A stretch of 41,164 nt of DNA from Caulobacter sp. 17J65-9 (lineage in GTDB: Bacteria > Pseudomonadota > Alphaproteobacteria > Caulobacterales > Caulobacteraceae), in contig NZ_JAAIVC010000018.1 in the NCBI RefSeq assembly GCF_010975005.1, positions 1 to 41,164 on the forward strand. Reading direction: 5' to 3'. The position numbers and the translations under genes were made by a program. Below are positions 1 to 7,913 of this stretch, one piece after another (position 1 is the first letter of the stretch; each line of letters starts with the position of its first letter). The notes below the pieces were generated by a model that was given only the letters and a program-made list of their open reading frames with translations, searched no databases and was not told the DNA's origin.

Positions 1-169
1 CGCCGCCGCCGGGCGCCGGTTCGGGCGCGTGCACCCGCACCGGTCCGGCCGGCACCGGCAGGCCGCCGGTCTCGGTCGCCCGCTCGACCGGCTCGACGTC
101 CCGATCTGCGACGTGGCGGGCGGCGCGGGCGCGCCGCGCGCGCCGGATCGGATCGATCGGGTCGGTCAT
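1..169 (-). CDS. Partial unknown protein downstream of phaR (N-terminus only)
   Basis: An open frame begins with an ATG at 169-167, overlapping the phaR stop codon in an ATGA arrangement, and runs off the left edge. The visible 56 residues begin [17 protein letters not shown] and are rich in Arg, Ala and Pro, with no recognisable domain, signal peptide or membrane segment. The 4-bp overlap suggests translational coupling to phaR. I do not recognise the family. The low-complexity composition means the frame could be fortuitous, but start-stop overlap in the right direction is typical of a real gene. Confidence 0.5.
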   Translation of the reverse strand, partial: MTDPIDPIRRARRARAARHVADRDVEPVERATETGGLPVPAGPVRVHAPEPAPGGG

Positions 170-810
170 CGGCCGGAGGCGAGCTTCTCGATCTGGCGGC
201 GCATCTCGTCGAGCTGGCGCTTCATCTCGTCGAGGTCTTCGGTCCGGCGCTCCGGCGCGGGGGCGGGCTTGGCCTCCGGCTCGGCCTTCTTGTCCGGATA
301 GGCGAAGGGCGTGAACATCTTCATCGCCCGGTCGAACATGGCCAGGTTCTGGCGCACCTGGTCGTCGAAGAACTGCATGCCGGGCGCGGCGCCGAACGCC
401 TTGGAGAACTGGCCCCGGAACTGCTCCTGCTGGCGCGTGAAGGCGTCCAGCGACATTTCCAGATAGGTCGGGACCAGCGACTGCATGCTGTCGCCGTAGA
501 AGCGGATCAGCTGGCGCAGGAATTCGATCGGCAGCAGGCTCTGACCGTCGCGGCTCTCTTCCTCGAAGATGATCTGGGTCAGCACCGAGCGGGTGATGTC
601 CTCGTTGGTCTTGGCGTCGTAGACCACGAAGTCGACGCCCTCGCGCACCATTTCGGCCAGATGATCCAGGGTCACGTAGGAACTGGAAGCCGTGTTGTAG
701 AGCCGGCGGTTCGCGTACTTCTTGATGACGACGCGTTCGCCCGATGGACGGGCGTCGGCGGCCTTGGTGTCGGACAAGCTGCGATCCCCCGTTGCGCTGC
801 GTTGCGGCAT
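166..810 (-). CDS. phaR: Polyhydroxyalkanoate synthesis repressor PhaR
   Basis: The protein has 214 residues. PhaR is a DNA-binding regulator that represses phasin and PHB genes and also senses PHB itself. The N-terminal DNA-binding domain is plain at about residues 27-90, with the hallmark [12 protein letters not shown] at 29-40 followed by [14 protein letters not shown] central accumulation-regulator region (about 95-135) contains [19 protein letters not shown]. The C-terminus is a charged, probably coiled tail ([17 protein letters not shown]). The ATG at 810 has a GGGGA box about 4 nt upstream; a TTG at codon 12 is an alternative start. Position beside phaA and phaB supports the call. A 13-bp sequence covering the ATG start is repeated exactly upstream of phaA, suggesting autoregulation. 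Confidence 0.93.
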   Translation of the reverse strand: MPQRSATGDRSLSDTKAADARPSGERVVIKKYANRRLYNTASSSYVTLDHLAEMVREGVDFVVYDAKTNEDITRSVLTQIIFEEESRDGQSLLPIEFLRQLIRFYGDSMQSLVPTYLEMSLDAFTRQQEQFRGQFSKAFGAAPGMQFFDDQVRQNLAMFDRAMKMFTPFAYPDKKAEPEAKPAPAPERRTEDLDEMKRQLDEMRRQIEKLASGR

Positions 811-811
811 T
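799..811. promoter_or_regulatory. Candidate PhaR operator overlapping the phaR start
   Basis: The 13-mer GCGTTGCGGCATT occurs here and again, exactly, at 1673-1685 upstream of phaA. The flanking bases (GTTGCGCTGC before it) make the site strongly TGC-rich, the kind of sequence PhaR proteins are known to bind. Here it covers the first codons of phaR, so part of the match could be coding coincidence. Confidence 0.4.
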
Positions 812-829
812 ATCCCCGAAGGATCGAGG

Positions 830-1531
830 CTACGCCAGCACGACGCCGGTGGCCACCGCCGCGAAATGCAGCGCCGCCGCCGTCACCACGAAGCCGTGCC
901 AGATCGCGCGACGGAAGGGCAGGGCGGGGCTGAGGAAGAACAGCACGCCCAGGGTGTAGAGCGCGCCGCCGCCGGCCAGGAGCATCAAGGCCCGCACCGG
1001 CACGTGAGCCAGGGTCGGATAGAGCGCCGCGCCGGCCAGCCAGCCGAAGCCCAGGTAGAGCGCGCACCAGACCTTGTCCGGCACGCCCGGGGCCAGCAGC
1101 TTGGCGGTCACGCCGCCCAGCGCCACCGCCCAGACGGCCGCGACCATGCCGGCCTCCCAGCCGCCGTCGAACCGCACCATGGTGAAGGGCGTGTAGGAGC
1201 CGGCGATCATCAGGAAGATGGCCGCCTCATCCAGCCGGCGCAGAAGCCGGCGCGCCGGCGACGGCCGGGTCAGGTTGTAGAGCGCCGAGAAGGCCAGCAT
1301 GGCGATGAGACAGACGGCGTAGACGGCGGTGGCGATCACCAGGCCGATGTCGCCGCGCACCAGCGACAGCCCGAACAGAACCAGCCCGCCGACTGCTGCG
1401 GCCGCGAGCCCGATTCCGTGTACCCAGCCGTCGGCCAGCTTTTCAGCCCGATTTGCGTAATGCTCGACCAGCTCGCTGGCGTCGGCGGCCAGCAGGCGGG
1501 CGAAGTTCGGAACGGAAATCCTGAGCGCCAT
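830..1531 (-). CDS. Hemolysin III / TrhA family membrane protein (PAQR-like)
   Basis: The protein has 233 residues, a normal length for the family, and about seven hydrophobic helices. Family landmarks are ADGWVHGIG with His38 in the first helix, FSALYN near 81-86, [16 protein letters not shown] from Asp101, and a final [13 protein letters not shown] with His212 and His222. The conserved His38, Asp101 and paired C-terminal His are the putative metal site of the PAQR/CREST superfamily. Family members usually read D-H at 101-102; here it is D-E. Bacterial homologues are inner-membrane proteins linked to membrane-lipid homeostasis, and true haemolysin activity is doubtful. The gene lies between phaR and phaA, on the phaR strand. 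No strong ribosome site precedes the ATG. Confidence 0.88.
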   Translation of the reverse strand: MALRISVPNFARLLAADASELVEHYANRAEKLADGWVHGIGLAAAAVGGLVLFGLSLVRGDIGLVIATAVYAVCLIAMLAFSALYNLTRPSPARRLLRRLDEAAIFLMIAGSYTPFTMVRFDGGWEAGMVAAVWAVALGGVTAKLLAPGVPDKVWCALYLGFGWLAGAALYPTLAHVPVRALMLLAGGGALYTLGVLFFLSPALPFRRAIWHGFVVTAAALHFAAVATGVVLA

Positions 1532-1672
1532 GGGGGAAATAAAGCGTCAGCAGGAGGCCTGTTCCCGCGCGACGACGCATTACGACGTACAGGGAACAAT
1601 TCCGGAGTTGGTGCGGGATCGGGGCCACAGTGGACCCGTGGGTGTCGTCGAAAGTTGAGTGACGAACGCTTC

Positions 1673-1700
1673 GCGTTGCGGCATTTTTCGCACCTGCGAA
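1673..1700. promoter_or_regulatory. Candidate PhaR operator region upstream of phaA
   Basis: This region contains GCGTTGCGGCATT (1673-1685), an exact repeat of the sequence at the phaR start, followed by a perfect 6-bp inverted repeat TTCGCA-CC-TGCGAA (1687-1700). Both are TGC-rich. It lies about 45-70 bp before the phaA ATG, in the 213-bp gap between divergent genes, a natural place for a repressor site. Confidence 0.45.
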
Positions 1701-1744
1701 GGCGTCCGGTTCGCGACGCCGCGAATAAATCGAGGAACGTTCCC

Positions 1745-2920
1745 ATGGTCGACGTCGTCATCGCTTCCGCCGCCCGCACGCCGGTGGGCTCGTTCCTGGG
1801 GTCGCTGTCGAGCCTGTCGGGCAGCGCGCTGGGCGCCGTCGCCATTCGCGCTGCGCTGCAGCGCGCCGGGGTCGACGCCAAGGAGGTCGACGAGGTGATC
1901 CTGGGCCAGGTGCTGCAGGCCGGCGCCGGCCAGGGGCCGGCCCGCCAGGCGGCGATCGCGGCCGGGATCCCGGTGGAGAGCCCGGCCTGGAGCCTCAACC
2001 AGCTGTGCGGCTCGGGCCTGCGCTCCGTGGCGCTGGGCCTGCAGCAGATCGCGGCGGGCGACGCCAAGGTGGTGGTCGCCGGCGGCCAGGAATCGATGAG
2101 CCAGGCGCCCCACGCCCAGCAGCTGCGCGGCGGCCAGAAGATGGGCGACCTGCAACTGGTCGACACCATGATCCGCGACGGCCTGTGGGACGCCTTCCAC
2201 GGCTACCACATGGGCCAGACGGCCGAGAACATCGCCGCCCGCTGGCAGATCACCCGCGAGGACCAGGACCGCTTCGCCGTCGCCTCCCAGAACAAGGCCG
2301 AAGCCGCCCGCGCGGCCGGCAAGTTCAAGGACGAGATCGCGCCCGTGACGGTGAAAGGCCGCAAGGGCGACGTCGTGGTCGAGCAGGACGAGTACATCCG
2401 CGAGGGCGCGACCTTCGAGGCCATGCAGAGCCTGAAGCCGGCCTTCAACAAGGAGGGCTCGGTCACCGCGGCCAACGCCTCGGGCCTGAACGACGGGGCC
2501 GCCGCCCTGGTGCTGATGACCGCCGACGAAGCCGCCCGCCGCGGCATCAAGCCGCTGGCCCGCATCGCCTCGTGGGCCAACGCCGGCGTGGCGCCTGAGA
2601 TCATGGGCACCGGCCCGATCCCGGCCTCGCGCAAGGCGCTGGAAAAGGCCGGCTGGTCGCTGGGCGACCTCGACCTGATCGAATCGAACGAGGCCTTCGC
2701 GGCCCAGTCGCTTTGCGTGGTTCGCGAGCTGGGTCTCGACCCCGCCAAGGTGAATGTGAACGGCGGCGCGATCGCCATCGGCCACCCCATCGGCGCCTCC
2801 GGCGCGCGCATCCTGACGACGCTACTGTTTGAAATGCAACGTTCCGGCGCGGCGAAGGGTTTGGCCACCCTCTGCGTCGGCGGGGGCATGGGCGTCGCCA
2901 TGTGTGTCGAGCGGGTTTGA
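1745..2920 (+). CDS. phaA: Acetyl-CoA acetyltransferase (beta-ketothiolase)
   Basis: The protein has 391 residues. It condenses two acetyl-CoA to acetoacetyl-CoA, the first step of PHB synthesis (and the reverse in degradation). The thiolase fold is complete: the nucleophile is Cys88 in [10 protein letters not shown], His347 lies in [10 protein letters not shown], and the second cysteine is Cys377 in CVGGGMG. The NEAFA motif is also present. The ATG at 1745 follows a GAGGAA ribosome site. The same frame stays open far upstream, but that extension is antisense to phaR and the TrhA gene and lacks thiolase sequence. phaB follows after 102 bp, so the two likely form the PHB precursor unit. No phaC synthase lies beside them. 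Confidence 0.96.
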   Translation: MVDVVIASAARTPVGSFLGSLSSLSGSALGAVAIRAALQRAGVDAKEVDEVILGQVLQAGAGQGPARQAAIAAGIPVESPAWSLNQLCGSGLRSVALGLQQIAAGDAKVVVAGGQESMSQAPHAQQLRGGQKMGDLQLVDTMIRDGLWDAFHGYHMGQTAENIAARWQITREDQDRFAVASQNKAEAARAAGKFKDEIAPVTVKGRKGDVVVEQDEYIREGATFEAMQSLKPAFNKEGSVTAANASGLNDGAAALVLMTADEAARRGIKPLARIASWANAGVAPEIMGTGPIPASRKALEKAGWSLGDLDLIESNEAFAAQSLCVVRELGLDPAKVNVNGGAIAIGHPIGASGARILTTLLFEMQRSGAAKGLATLCVGGGMGVAMCVERV

Positions 2921-3022
2921 CGCCTCCGTCCACGCCACTAAAGATGCAGCCGGTCGCGTGAAGGTCGCCAAAGACCGAAACCGTAAGAGTTCGGCGACGG
3001 GACGGAATCTGAAGGGGACGGC

Positions 3023-3748
3023 ATGCAACGCGTGGCGATGGTCACCGGCGGTACGCGCGGGATCGGTCGGGCTATTTGTGAACGACTGAAGGCGGACGGC
3101 TTCAAGGTGGCCGCGGGCTACTCCGGTAACGAGGAGGCGGCCCAGGCCTGCGCTCGCGATCTGGGCGTGATGGTGGTGAAGGGCAATGTGGGCCAGTTCG
3201 ACGACTGCGCCCGCGCCGTCGCGTCGGTCGAGGCCGAGCTCGGCCCGGTCGACGTGCTGGTCAACAACGCCGGCATCACGCGCGACGGCTTCTTCCACAA
3301 GATGACCCCGCAGCAGTGGTACGAGGTCATCCGCGTCAATATGGACAGCGTGTTCAATATGACGCGCCAGGTGATCGAGGGCATGCGCGAGCGCGGCTAC
3401 GGCCGCATCGTCAACATCTCCTCGATCAACGGCCAGAAGGGTCAGGTCGGCCAGACCAACTATTCGGCCGCCAAGGCCGGCATGATCGGCTTCACCAAGG
3501 CCCTGGCGCTCGAGAACGCCAAGAAGGGCATCACGGTCAACTGCATCGCGCCGGGCTATATCGACACCGAAATGGTGGCTTCCGTGCCACAGAACGTGCT
3601 CGATCAGATCGTCGGCCAGATCCCGGTCGGGCGCCTCGGCCGCGGCGACGAGATCGCCGACATGGTCTCGTTCCTCGCTGGAGAACGGGCCGGCTACGTC
3701 ACGGGTGCGACGTTGTCGCTCAACGGCGGCCAGTACATGGTCGGCTGA
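3023..3748 (+). CDS. phaB: Acetoacetyl-CoA reductase, NADPH-dependent
   Basis: The protein has 241 residues. It is a short-chain dehydrogenase that reduces acetoacetyl-CoA to (R)-3-hydroxybutyryl-CoA, the PHB monomer. The cofactor site TGGTRGIG is at 8-15, NNAG at 81-84, and the catalytic residues Ser134, Tyr147 and Lys151 fit the S-Y-x3-K pattern. The PhaB-type stretches GITRDGFFHKM and INGQKGQVGQTNYSAAKAG distinguish it from FabG. An AAGGGGA ribosome site precedes the ATG. The position directly after phaA supports the assignment; FabG is the only realistic alternative. Confidence 0.95.
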   Translation: MQRVAMVTGGTRGIGRAICERLKADGFKVAAGYSGNEEAAQACARDLGVMVVKGNVGQFDDCARAVASVEAELGPVDVLVNNAGITRDGFFHKMTPQQWYEVIRVNMDSVFNMTRQVIEGMRERGYGRIVNISSINGQKGQVGQTNYSAAKAGMIGFTKALALENAKKGITVNCIAPGYIDTEMVASVPQNVLDQIVGQIPVGRLGRGDEIADMVSFLAGERAGYVTGATLSLNGGQYMVG

Positions 3749-3800
3749 GCTGAAACCGCTCGCCCAAAATCCGCCCCGGTCGCAGTACATCTGCCGAGAC

Positions 3801-4574
3801 ATGTCTCTTCGCGTTCGGGTCCAGCCGGCGGTGTCGGCCTTGCTCCTCGCCGCCGCATGCGCGTGCATGGCTACGCCGTGCGCGGCGGGGCCCGACACCC
3901 TGCGCGAAGCGCTGTTCGGGTCGAAGTCGGAGGACGGACGCGAGCACCGGCATGATCCGGAGGTGGCCCGCTACACGGCGGAGACCGGGGCGACCTTCAT
4001 TCTCGACCGCAGCCAGCGGCGCGCCCTGCTGAAGTTCGACCGGTCCGGCGAGATCTGGGCCCTGCAGGCCGCGCCGGCTCCGCGCGGCGACACCATCTTC
4101 AAGAACGACATCGGTCAGCCGGTGCTGCGCGCCACGCGGCTGGGCGGCCTGACCCTGTTCACCCGCGACGCGCCGACCGGCGTGGCGGTGGCCGTGGCCG
4201 GCGAGGCGCCGGCCTTCGTGGTGCCGGCCATGACGCCCCAGGCCCTGGTCCAGCACCTGGCGCGCGCCAGCGGGCGGGCCAGCAAGGCGGCCAAGCGACT
4301 GGTGCCGTTCCGCGCCTCCGACGTCCCCGCCGGGGCCGAGTTCGTGGTCGCCGACGCGGCCAACCTGGCGGCCGAGGCCATCACCCGCCTGGCCGCCTCC
4401 AACAGCGGGCGGCGCCTGGTCGACGAGATCAAGGGCGTGCGCATCACCGTCGGCCGCCGTCCCGACGTGCGCCTCGACGACGGCCTGCTGCGAATCGTGG
4501 TCGCGCCCAAGGACGGCGTGGCGGGGCGCCCGTCGTCCCTGCGGATCGTCCACGCGGTCGCCTCGGCCGGCTAG
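3801..4574 (+). CDS. Exported protein of unknown function (possibly DUF4908)
   Basis: The ATG at 3801 gives 257 residues starting with a clear signal peptide (MSLRVRVQPAVSALLLAAAC, then CMATPCAAG as a likely cleavage region), so the product is probably periplasmic. The mature part has a predicted beta-rich section (ATFILDRSQRRALLKFDRSGEIWAL) and an end section with VRITVGRRPDV. I recall similar Caulobacteraceae proteins grouped as DUF4908, but I am not certain. No catalytic motif is apparent. The TAG stop codon is the first triplet of a palindromic repeat element. A frame extending further upstream overlaps the end of phaB and is not favoured. Confidence 0.75.
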   Translation: MSLRVRVQPAVSALLLAAACACMATPCAAGPDTLREALFGSKSEDGREHRHDPEVARYTAETGATFILDRSQRRALLKFDRSGEIWALQAAPAPRGDTIFKNDIGQPVLRATRLGGLTLFTRDAPTGVAVAVAGEAPAFVVPAMTPQALVQHLARASGRASKAAKRLVPFRASDVPAGAEFVVADAANLAAEAITRLAASNSGRRLVDEIKGVRITVGRRPDVRLDDGLLRIVVAPKDGVAGRPSSLRIVHAVASAG

Positions 4575-4684
4575 AGCGCGATAGCCGAAAGTGGCCGCCG
4601 GTTTCGGCGGTGATCGCGCTCTAAACCTATGAATTCAGAGCCTTCTGATCCGTTTCGAATTCATTCGAAACGGGAAGGCTCTGA
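4572..4684. repeat. Bipartite palindromic intergenic element, copy A (RIME-like)
   Basis: Two adjacent palindromes. The first (4572-4623) has perfect 11-bp arms TAGAGCGCGAT / ATCGCGCTCTA and inner arms CCGAAA / TTTCGG around GTGGCCGCCGG. The second (4635-4684) has arms TCAGAGCCTTC / GAAGGCTCTGA and inner arms CCGTTTCGAAT / ATTCGAAACGG. The linker is AACCTATGAATT. The architecture, and the GTGG-N3-CCGG core, resemble the RIME mosaic elements of rhizobia. The first three bases are the stop codon of the preceding exported-protein gene. A near copy is at 14747-14860 and a diverged one at 13142-13228. Confidence 0.85.
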
Positions 4685-4699
4685 GGCCGGCCTTTCACC

Positions 4700-5428
4700 T
4701 CACCCCTTGAACGTATCCTTCGCGGCCCGCCGCTCGGCGAAGTCGTGCGCGTCGCGCGCCCGCAGGAACGGGTTGGTCGCCTTCTCCTGGCCCACCGTGG
4801 TCGGCACGGTCGGCTCGCCGCGTTCGCGCGCGGCGAACACCGCTTCCGCGCGTTCGCGCACCGCCGGCGCGTCGTCGACGGCCAGGGCGAAGCGGGCGTT
4901 GGCGGCGGTGTATTCGTGCGCGCAATAGAGGCGAACGTCGTCGGCCAGGCCGGCCAGCCGGCCCAGGCTGTCCCACATCTGCTCCGCCGTTCCCTCGAAC
5001 AGCCGCCCGCAGCCCATGGCGAAGACGGTGTCGCCGACGAAGGCGACCGAATCCGCGGGGCTGAAATAGACGATGTGACCGAGCGTATGACCGGGCGTCG
5101 CCAGCACCTCCAGCCGGGTCTCGCCCAGCATGACGGTGTCGCCGTCGCCGACCCGGCGATCCAGCGGAGCGATGCGGGTCACCTCTTCAGGGCCGACGAT
5201 CTCGCAGCCGGTGGCTTCCTTCAGCCGCGCGTTGCCGCCGGCGTGGTCGGGGTGCCAGTGGGTGTTGAGGATCAGCTCCAGCCGGCCCCAGCCGCTGGCG
5301 TCCAGCTCGCGCAGGATGGCGTCCGCGTCGGGCGTGTCGACGCACGCGACCTTTCCGCTGGCGCGGTCGCGGATCAGGAAGCCGTAATTGTCCTGCAGGC
5401 AGGGAAATTGCCGGATCTCGAGCGGCAT
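4700..5428 (-). CDS. gloB: Hydroxyacylglutathione hydrolase (glyoxalase II)
   Basis: The protein has 242 residues. It hydrolyses S-D-lactoylglutathione to D-lactate and glutathione, the last step of methylglyoxal detoxification. The metallo-beta-lactamase fold shows the binuclear metal motif THWHPDH (His57, His59, Asp61, His62), ATPGHTLGH, the bridging Asp in FVGDTVF with the MGCGRLFEGT signature, and YCAHEYT. The C-terminal HAGH domain includes KATNPFLR. The ATG at 5428 has a strong GGAGGG ribosome site 9 nt upstream. The frame is open well beyond this start, but that extension is antisense to the neighbouring methyltransferase and is spurious. The gene is divergent from the methyltransferase with a 69-bp gap. 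Confidence 0.95.
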   Translation of the reverse strand: MPLEIRQFPCLQDNYGFLIRDRASGKVACVDTPDADAILRELDASGWGRLELILNTHWHPDHAGGNARLKEATGCEIVGPEEVTRIAPLDRRVGDGDTVMLGETRLEVLATPGHTLGHIVYFSPADSVAFVGDTVFAMGCGRLFEGTAEQMWDSLGRLAGLADDVRLYCAHEYTAANARFALAVDDAPAVRERAEAVFAARERGEPTVPTTVGQEKATNPFLRARDAHDFAERRAAKDTFKG

Positions 5429-5497
5429 GGACGCAAACCCTCCTTCGGCCGGAGCCCGGCCTGCCTTATATGTGCAAGTGAGCGCGAGGGATAAGTC

Positions 5498-6271
5498 ATG
5501 CGTCGCGACGTGCTGGACCTGCGCGAATTCTACGCCCAGCCCCTGGGCGGGGTCGTGCGCGACGCGATCGGGCGCAAGCTCGCCGAGGCCTGGGGCCCGG
5601 CTTCCGGCCTGGACGTGCTGGGCCTGGGCTACGCCACGCCCTTCCTCGACCGCTTCCCCGCCGCCCGTCGCACCGTCGCCGCCATGCCCGCCGCGCAGGG
5701 CGTCGAGAGCTGGCCCGCACAAGGCCGCAATCGCGCCGCCCTGGTGGACGAAGCCGCGCTGCCGTTCGCCAACGCCCTGTTCGACCGCGTGCTGATCGTC
5801 CACGGCCTGGAGGAGACCGACGAGCCCGCTGCCCTGCTGGGCGAGGTGGGCCGGGTGATGGCCCCCTCGGGGCGGATGATCGTGGCCGCCGCCGCGCGCG
5901 GCGGGCTGTGGTCGCGGGCCGAACGCACCCCCTTCGGAGCCGGCCGTCCCTTCACCCGCCGTCAGCTGGAAGAGCTGGTGCGCGAGGCCGACCTGGAGCC
6001 GGTGGCCTGGAACCAGGCGCTGTACGTGCCGCCGTTCCGCCTGTTCACCGGCTGGGCCGAGGGCTTCGAACAGGTCGGCTCCAAGGTCTGGCCGGGTGTG
6101 GCCGGGGTGATCCTGCTGGAGGTGGTGAAGCGGACCTTCGCGGTGAAGCCCAAGCGCGCCCGCGCCCGCCTGGTCGCGCCGATCCCCGGCGTGCTGGCGC
6201 CTGCGCCCACCCCCGTGCCGGCCGGCATGACCCGCCGCAAGCGCCTGGATCGCGGGCCGCATCAGGCCTAG
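5498..6271 (+). CDS. Class I SAM-dependent methyltransferase, substrate unknown
   Basis: The protein has 257 residues and belongs to the Methyltransf_11-type proteins often found beside gloB in alphaproteobacteria. The SAM-binding glycine motif is LDVLGLGYATP (about 38-48), and the acidic/post-motif region is FDRVLIVHGLEETDEP. The methyltransferase core ends near residue 180, followed by a tail (VVKRTFAVKPKRARAR and a Pro-rich end) with no recognised domain. The ATG at 5498 follows GAGGGA. The substrate cannot be read from the sequence. Confidence 0.82.
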   Translation: MRRDVLDLREFYAQPLGGVVRDAIGRKLAEAWGPASGLDVLGLGYATPFLDRFPAARRTVAAMPAAQGVESWPAQGRNRAALVDEAALPFANALFDRVLIVHGLEETDEPAALLGEVGRVMAPSGRMIVAAAARGGLWSRAERTPFGAGRPFTRRQLEELVREADLEPVAWNQALYVPPFRLFTGWAEGFEQVGSKVWPGVAGVILLEVVKRTFAVKPKRARARLVAPIPGVLAPAPTPVPAGMTRRKRLDRGPHQA

Positions 6272-6329
6272 GGCGCGACCTGCTTCGAAGGTTTCCATTC
6301 GCGGCGGGAAGGCTCTAGTTTCCGGCCGC

Positions 6330-6842
6330 ATGGACCGCCTTATTCTCTTTCGACACGCCAAGGCTGAGCGCGCGGCGCCCAGCGGCGACGACCACGACCG
6401 TTCGCTCACCGAGAGGGGGCGTGAGGACGCCCGCCTGATGGGCCAGGTGCTGGCCGACGCCGGCGTGAAGCCCGACCTCGCCCTGGTGTCCGACGCCCAG
6501 CGCACCCGCCAGACCTGGACCGAAGCCGCGCGGGCCTTCGACGGCGTGGCCCTGCGCCTGGAGGGTCGCCTCTACAACGCCGGCACGCAGGCCCTGCGCG
6601 CCGCCATCGAGGAGGTCGAGGACCAGGCCGGGACGGTGGTCCTGGTTGGCCACAACCCCGGCATCCATTCCCTGGCGGTCGAACTGCTGGTCGAAGGCGC
6701 CGCCGCGCCGTCGACGATCGAGAAGCTGCGCTCGAAATTCCCGACCGCCACGGCGGCGGTGTTCACGGTCGACGCCGCCGGACGGACCGCCTACGACGGC
6801 CTCTACCTGGCCAAGGACCACGGCGGGGGAGGCGAGGAATGA
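6330..6842 (+). CDS. SixA-like histidine phosphatase
   Basis: The protein has 170 residues. The histidine phosphatase (phosphoglycerate mutase-like) core is shown by LFRHAKAE with the catalytic His9 and by VVLVGHNPGIH with the second conserved His. SixA-type enzymes are small members of this group that dephosphorylate phosphohistidine on signalling or phosphotransfer proteins; the actual partner here is unknown. The stop codon overlaps the pyrD start (ATGA, 6839-6842), so the two are probably translated together. No good ribosome site precedes the ATG, though a GGGAAGG lies about 20 nt away. Confidence 0.85.
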   Translation: MDRLILFRHAKAERAAPSGDDHDRSLTERGREDARLMGQVLADAGVKPDLALVSDAQRTRQTWTEAARAFDGVALRLEGRLYNAGTQALRAAIEEVEDQAGTVVLVGHNPGIHSLAVELLVEGAAAPSTIEKLRSKFPTATAAVFTVDAAGRTAYDGLYLAKDHGGGGEE

Positions 6843-7900
6843 GCGCCGACCTGCACGGACTGGCCACCGGCCTGCTGCGCCGCTTCGACCCTGAGGAAGC
6901 CCACAAGCTGGCGGTCGCCGGCCTGAAAATGGGCCTCGGTCCCCGCCAGGACGGGCCGGACGATCCGGTCCTGGCGGTCGAGGTCGCGGGGCTGCGCCTG
7001 CCCAACTGCGTCGGTCTGGCGGCCGGCTTCGACAAGAACGCCGAGGTTTCGGACGCCATGCTGGCCGCGGGCTTCGGCTTCGTGGAGTGCGGCACGGTCA
7101 CGCCGCTGGCCCAGGCCGGCAATCCCAGGCCGCGCCTGTTCCGCCTGACCGAGGACCGGGCGGTGATCAACCGCATGGGCTTCAACAACGAGGGCCTGGA
7201 GCCGTTCGCCCGTCGTCTGGCGCGGCGCGAGCGCGTGCGCGGCGTGGTCGGGGCCAACATCGGCGCCAACAAGGACTCCGAGGACCGCATCGGCGACTAC
7301 GTCACGGGCCTGACCCGGCTGTGGGGCCTGTCGGACTACTTCACCGCCAACATCTCCTCGCCGAACACGCCGGGCCTGCGCTCGCTGCAGACCCGCGCCG
7401 CCCTGGACGAGCTGTTGGGCCGCCTGGCCGAGGCGCGCACCGCCCTGGCGGCGGACGGGACGGACTATCCGCTGTTCCTGAAGGTCGCGCCGGACCTGGT
7501 CGACGCGGAGGTCGGCGACATCGTCGAGGCCTGCGTCGCGCACGGCCTGGACGGGATCATCGTCTCCAACACCACGATCGCCCGGCCCGAGACCCTGCGC
7601 TCGGCCCAGAAGGGCGAGGCCGGCGGCCTGTCCGGCGCGCCGCTGTTCGAGGCCTCGACCCGGATCCTGCGCCTGTTCCACCAGGCGCACGGCGGCCGGC
7701 TGGTCCTGATCGGCGCCGGCGGCATCGCTTCGGGCGCCGACGCCTACGCCAAGCTGCGCGCCGGCGCCTCCGCCGTGCAGTTGTATTCGGCCCTGGTCTA
7801 CGAAGGCCCGGGGCTGGTGCAGGCGATCAAGCGTGACCTGACCCTGCGCCTGCGCGCGGACGGCTTCACCACCCTGCCCGAGGCGGTCGGCGCGGCCTGA
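6839..7900 (+). CDS. pyrD: Dihydroorotate dehydrogenase, class 2 (quinone)
   Basis: The protein has 353 residues, typical of the class. It oxidises dihydroorotate to orotate in pyrimidine synthesis, passing electrons to membrane quinone through FMN. Motifs in order are GLAAGFDKN, MGFNNEG, GANIGANKD, NISSPNTPG with the catalytic serine at 173/174, FLKVAPDL, VSNTTI, GGLSGAPL and the FMN-phosphate loop IGAGGI. The N-terminal extension (LLRRFDPEEAHKLAVAGL) is the membrane-associating helix region that marks class 2. It is coupled to the SixA-like gene by a 4-bp overlap and converges on the esterase gene with only 13 bp between stop codons. Confidence 0.96.
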   Translation: MSADLHGLATGLLRRFDPEEAHKLAVAGLKMGLGPRQDGPDDPVLAVEVAGLRLPNCVGLAAGFDKNAEVSDAMLAAGFGFVECGTVTPLAQAGNPRPRLFRLTEDRAVINRMGFNNEGLEPFARRLARRERVRGVVGANIGANKDSEDRIGDYVTGLTRLWGLSDYFTANISSPNTPGLRSLQTRAALDELLGRLAEARTALAADGTDYPLFLKVAPDLVDAEVGDIVEACVAHGLDGIIVSNTTIARPETLRSAQKGEAGGLSGAPLFEASTRILRLFHQAHGGRLVLIGAGGIASGADAYAKLRAGASAVQLYSALVYEGPGLVQAIKRDLTLRLRADGFTTLPEAVGAA

Positions 7901-7913
7901 CGCTTACGCCCGC

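Noticed and set aside
722-1744. Long upstream extension of the phaA frame
   Set aside because: It lies antisense to phaR and the TrhA-like gene and has no thiolase sequence; the ATG at 1745 has a ribosome site and begins the thiolase fold.
6271-6317. Possible fourth palindromic element near GGGAAGGCTCTAG
   Set aside because: Only the right-hand end resembles copy A's second palindrome; no matching left arm is present. At most a degraded remnant.
5429-6505. Upstream extension of the gloB frame
   Set aside because: It is antisense to the methyltransferase and part of the SixA-like gene; the start at 5428 has a strong ribosome site.
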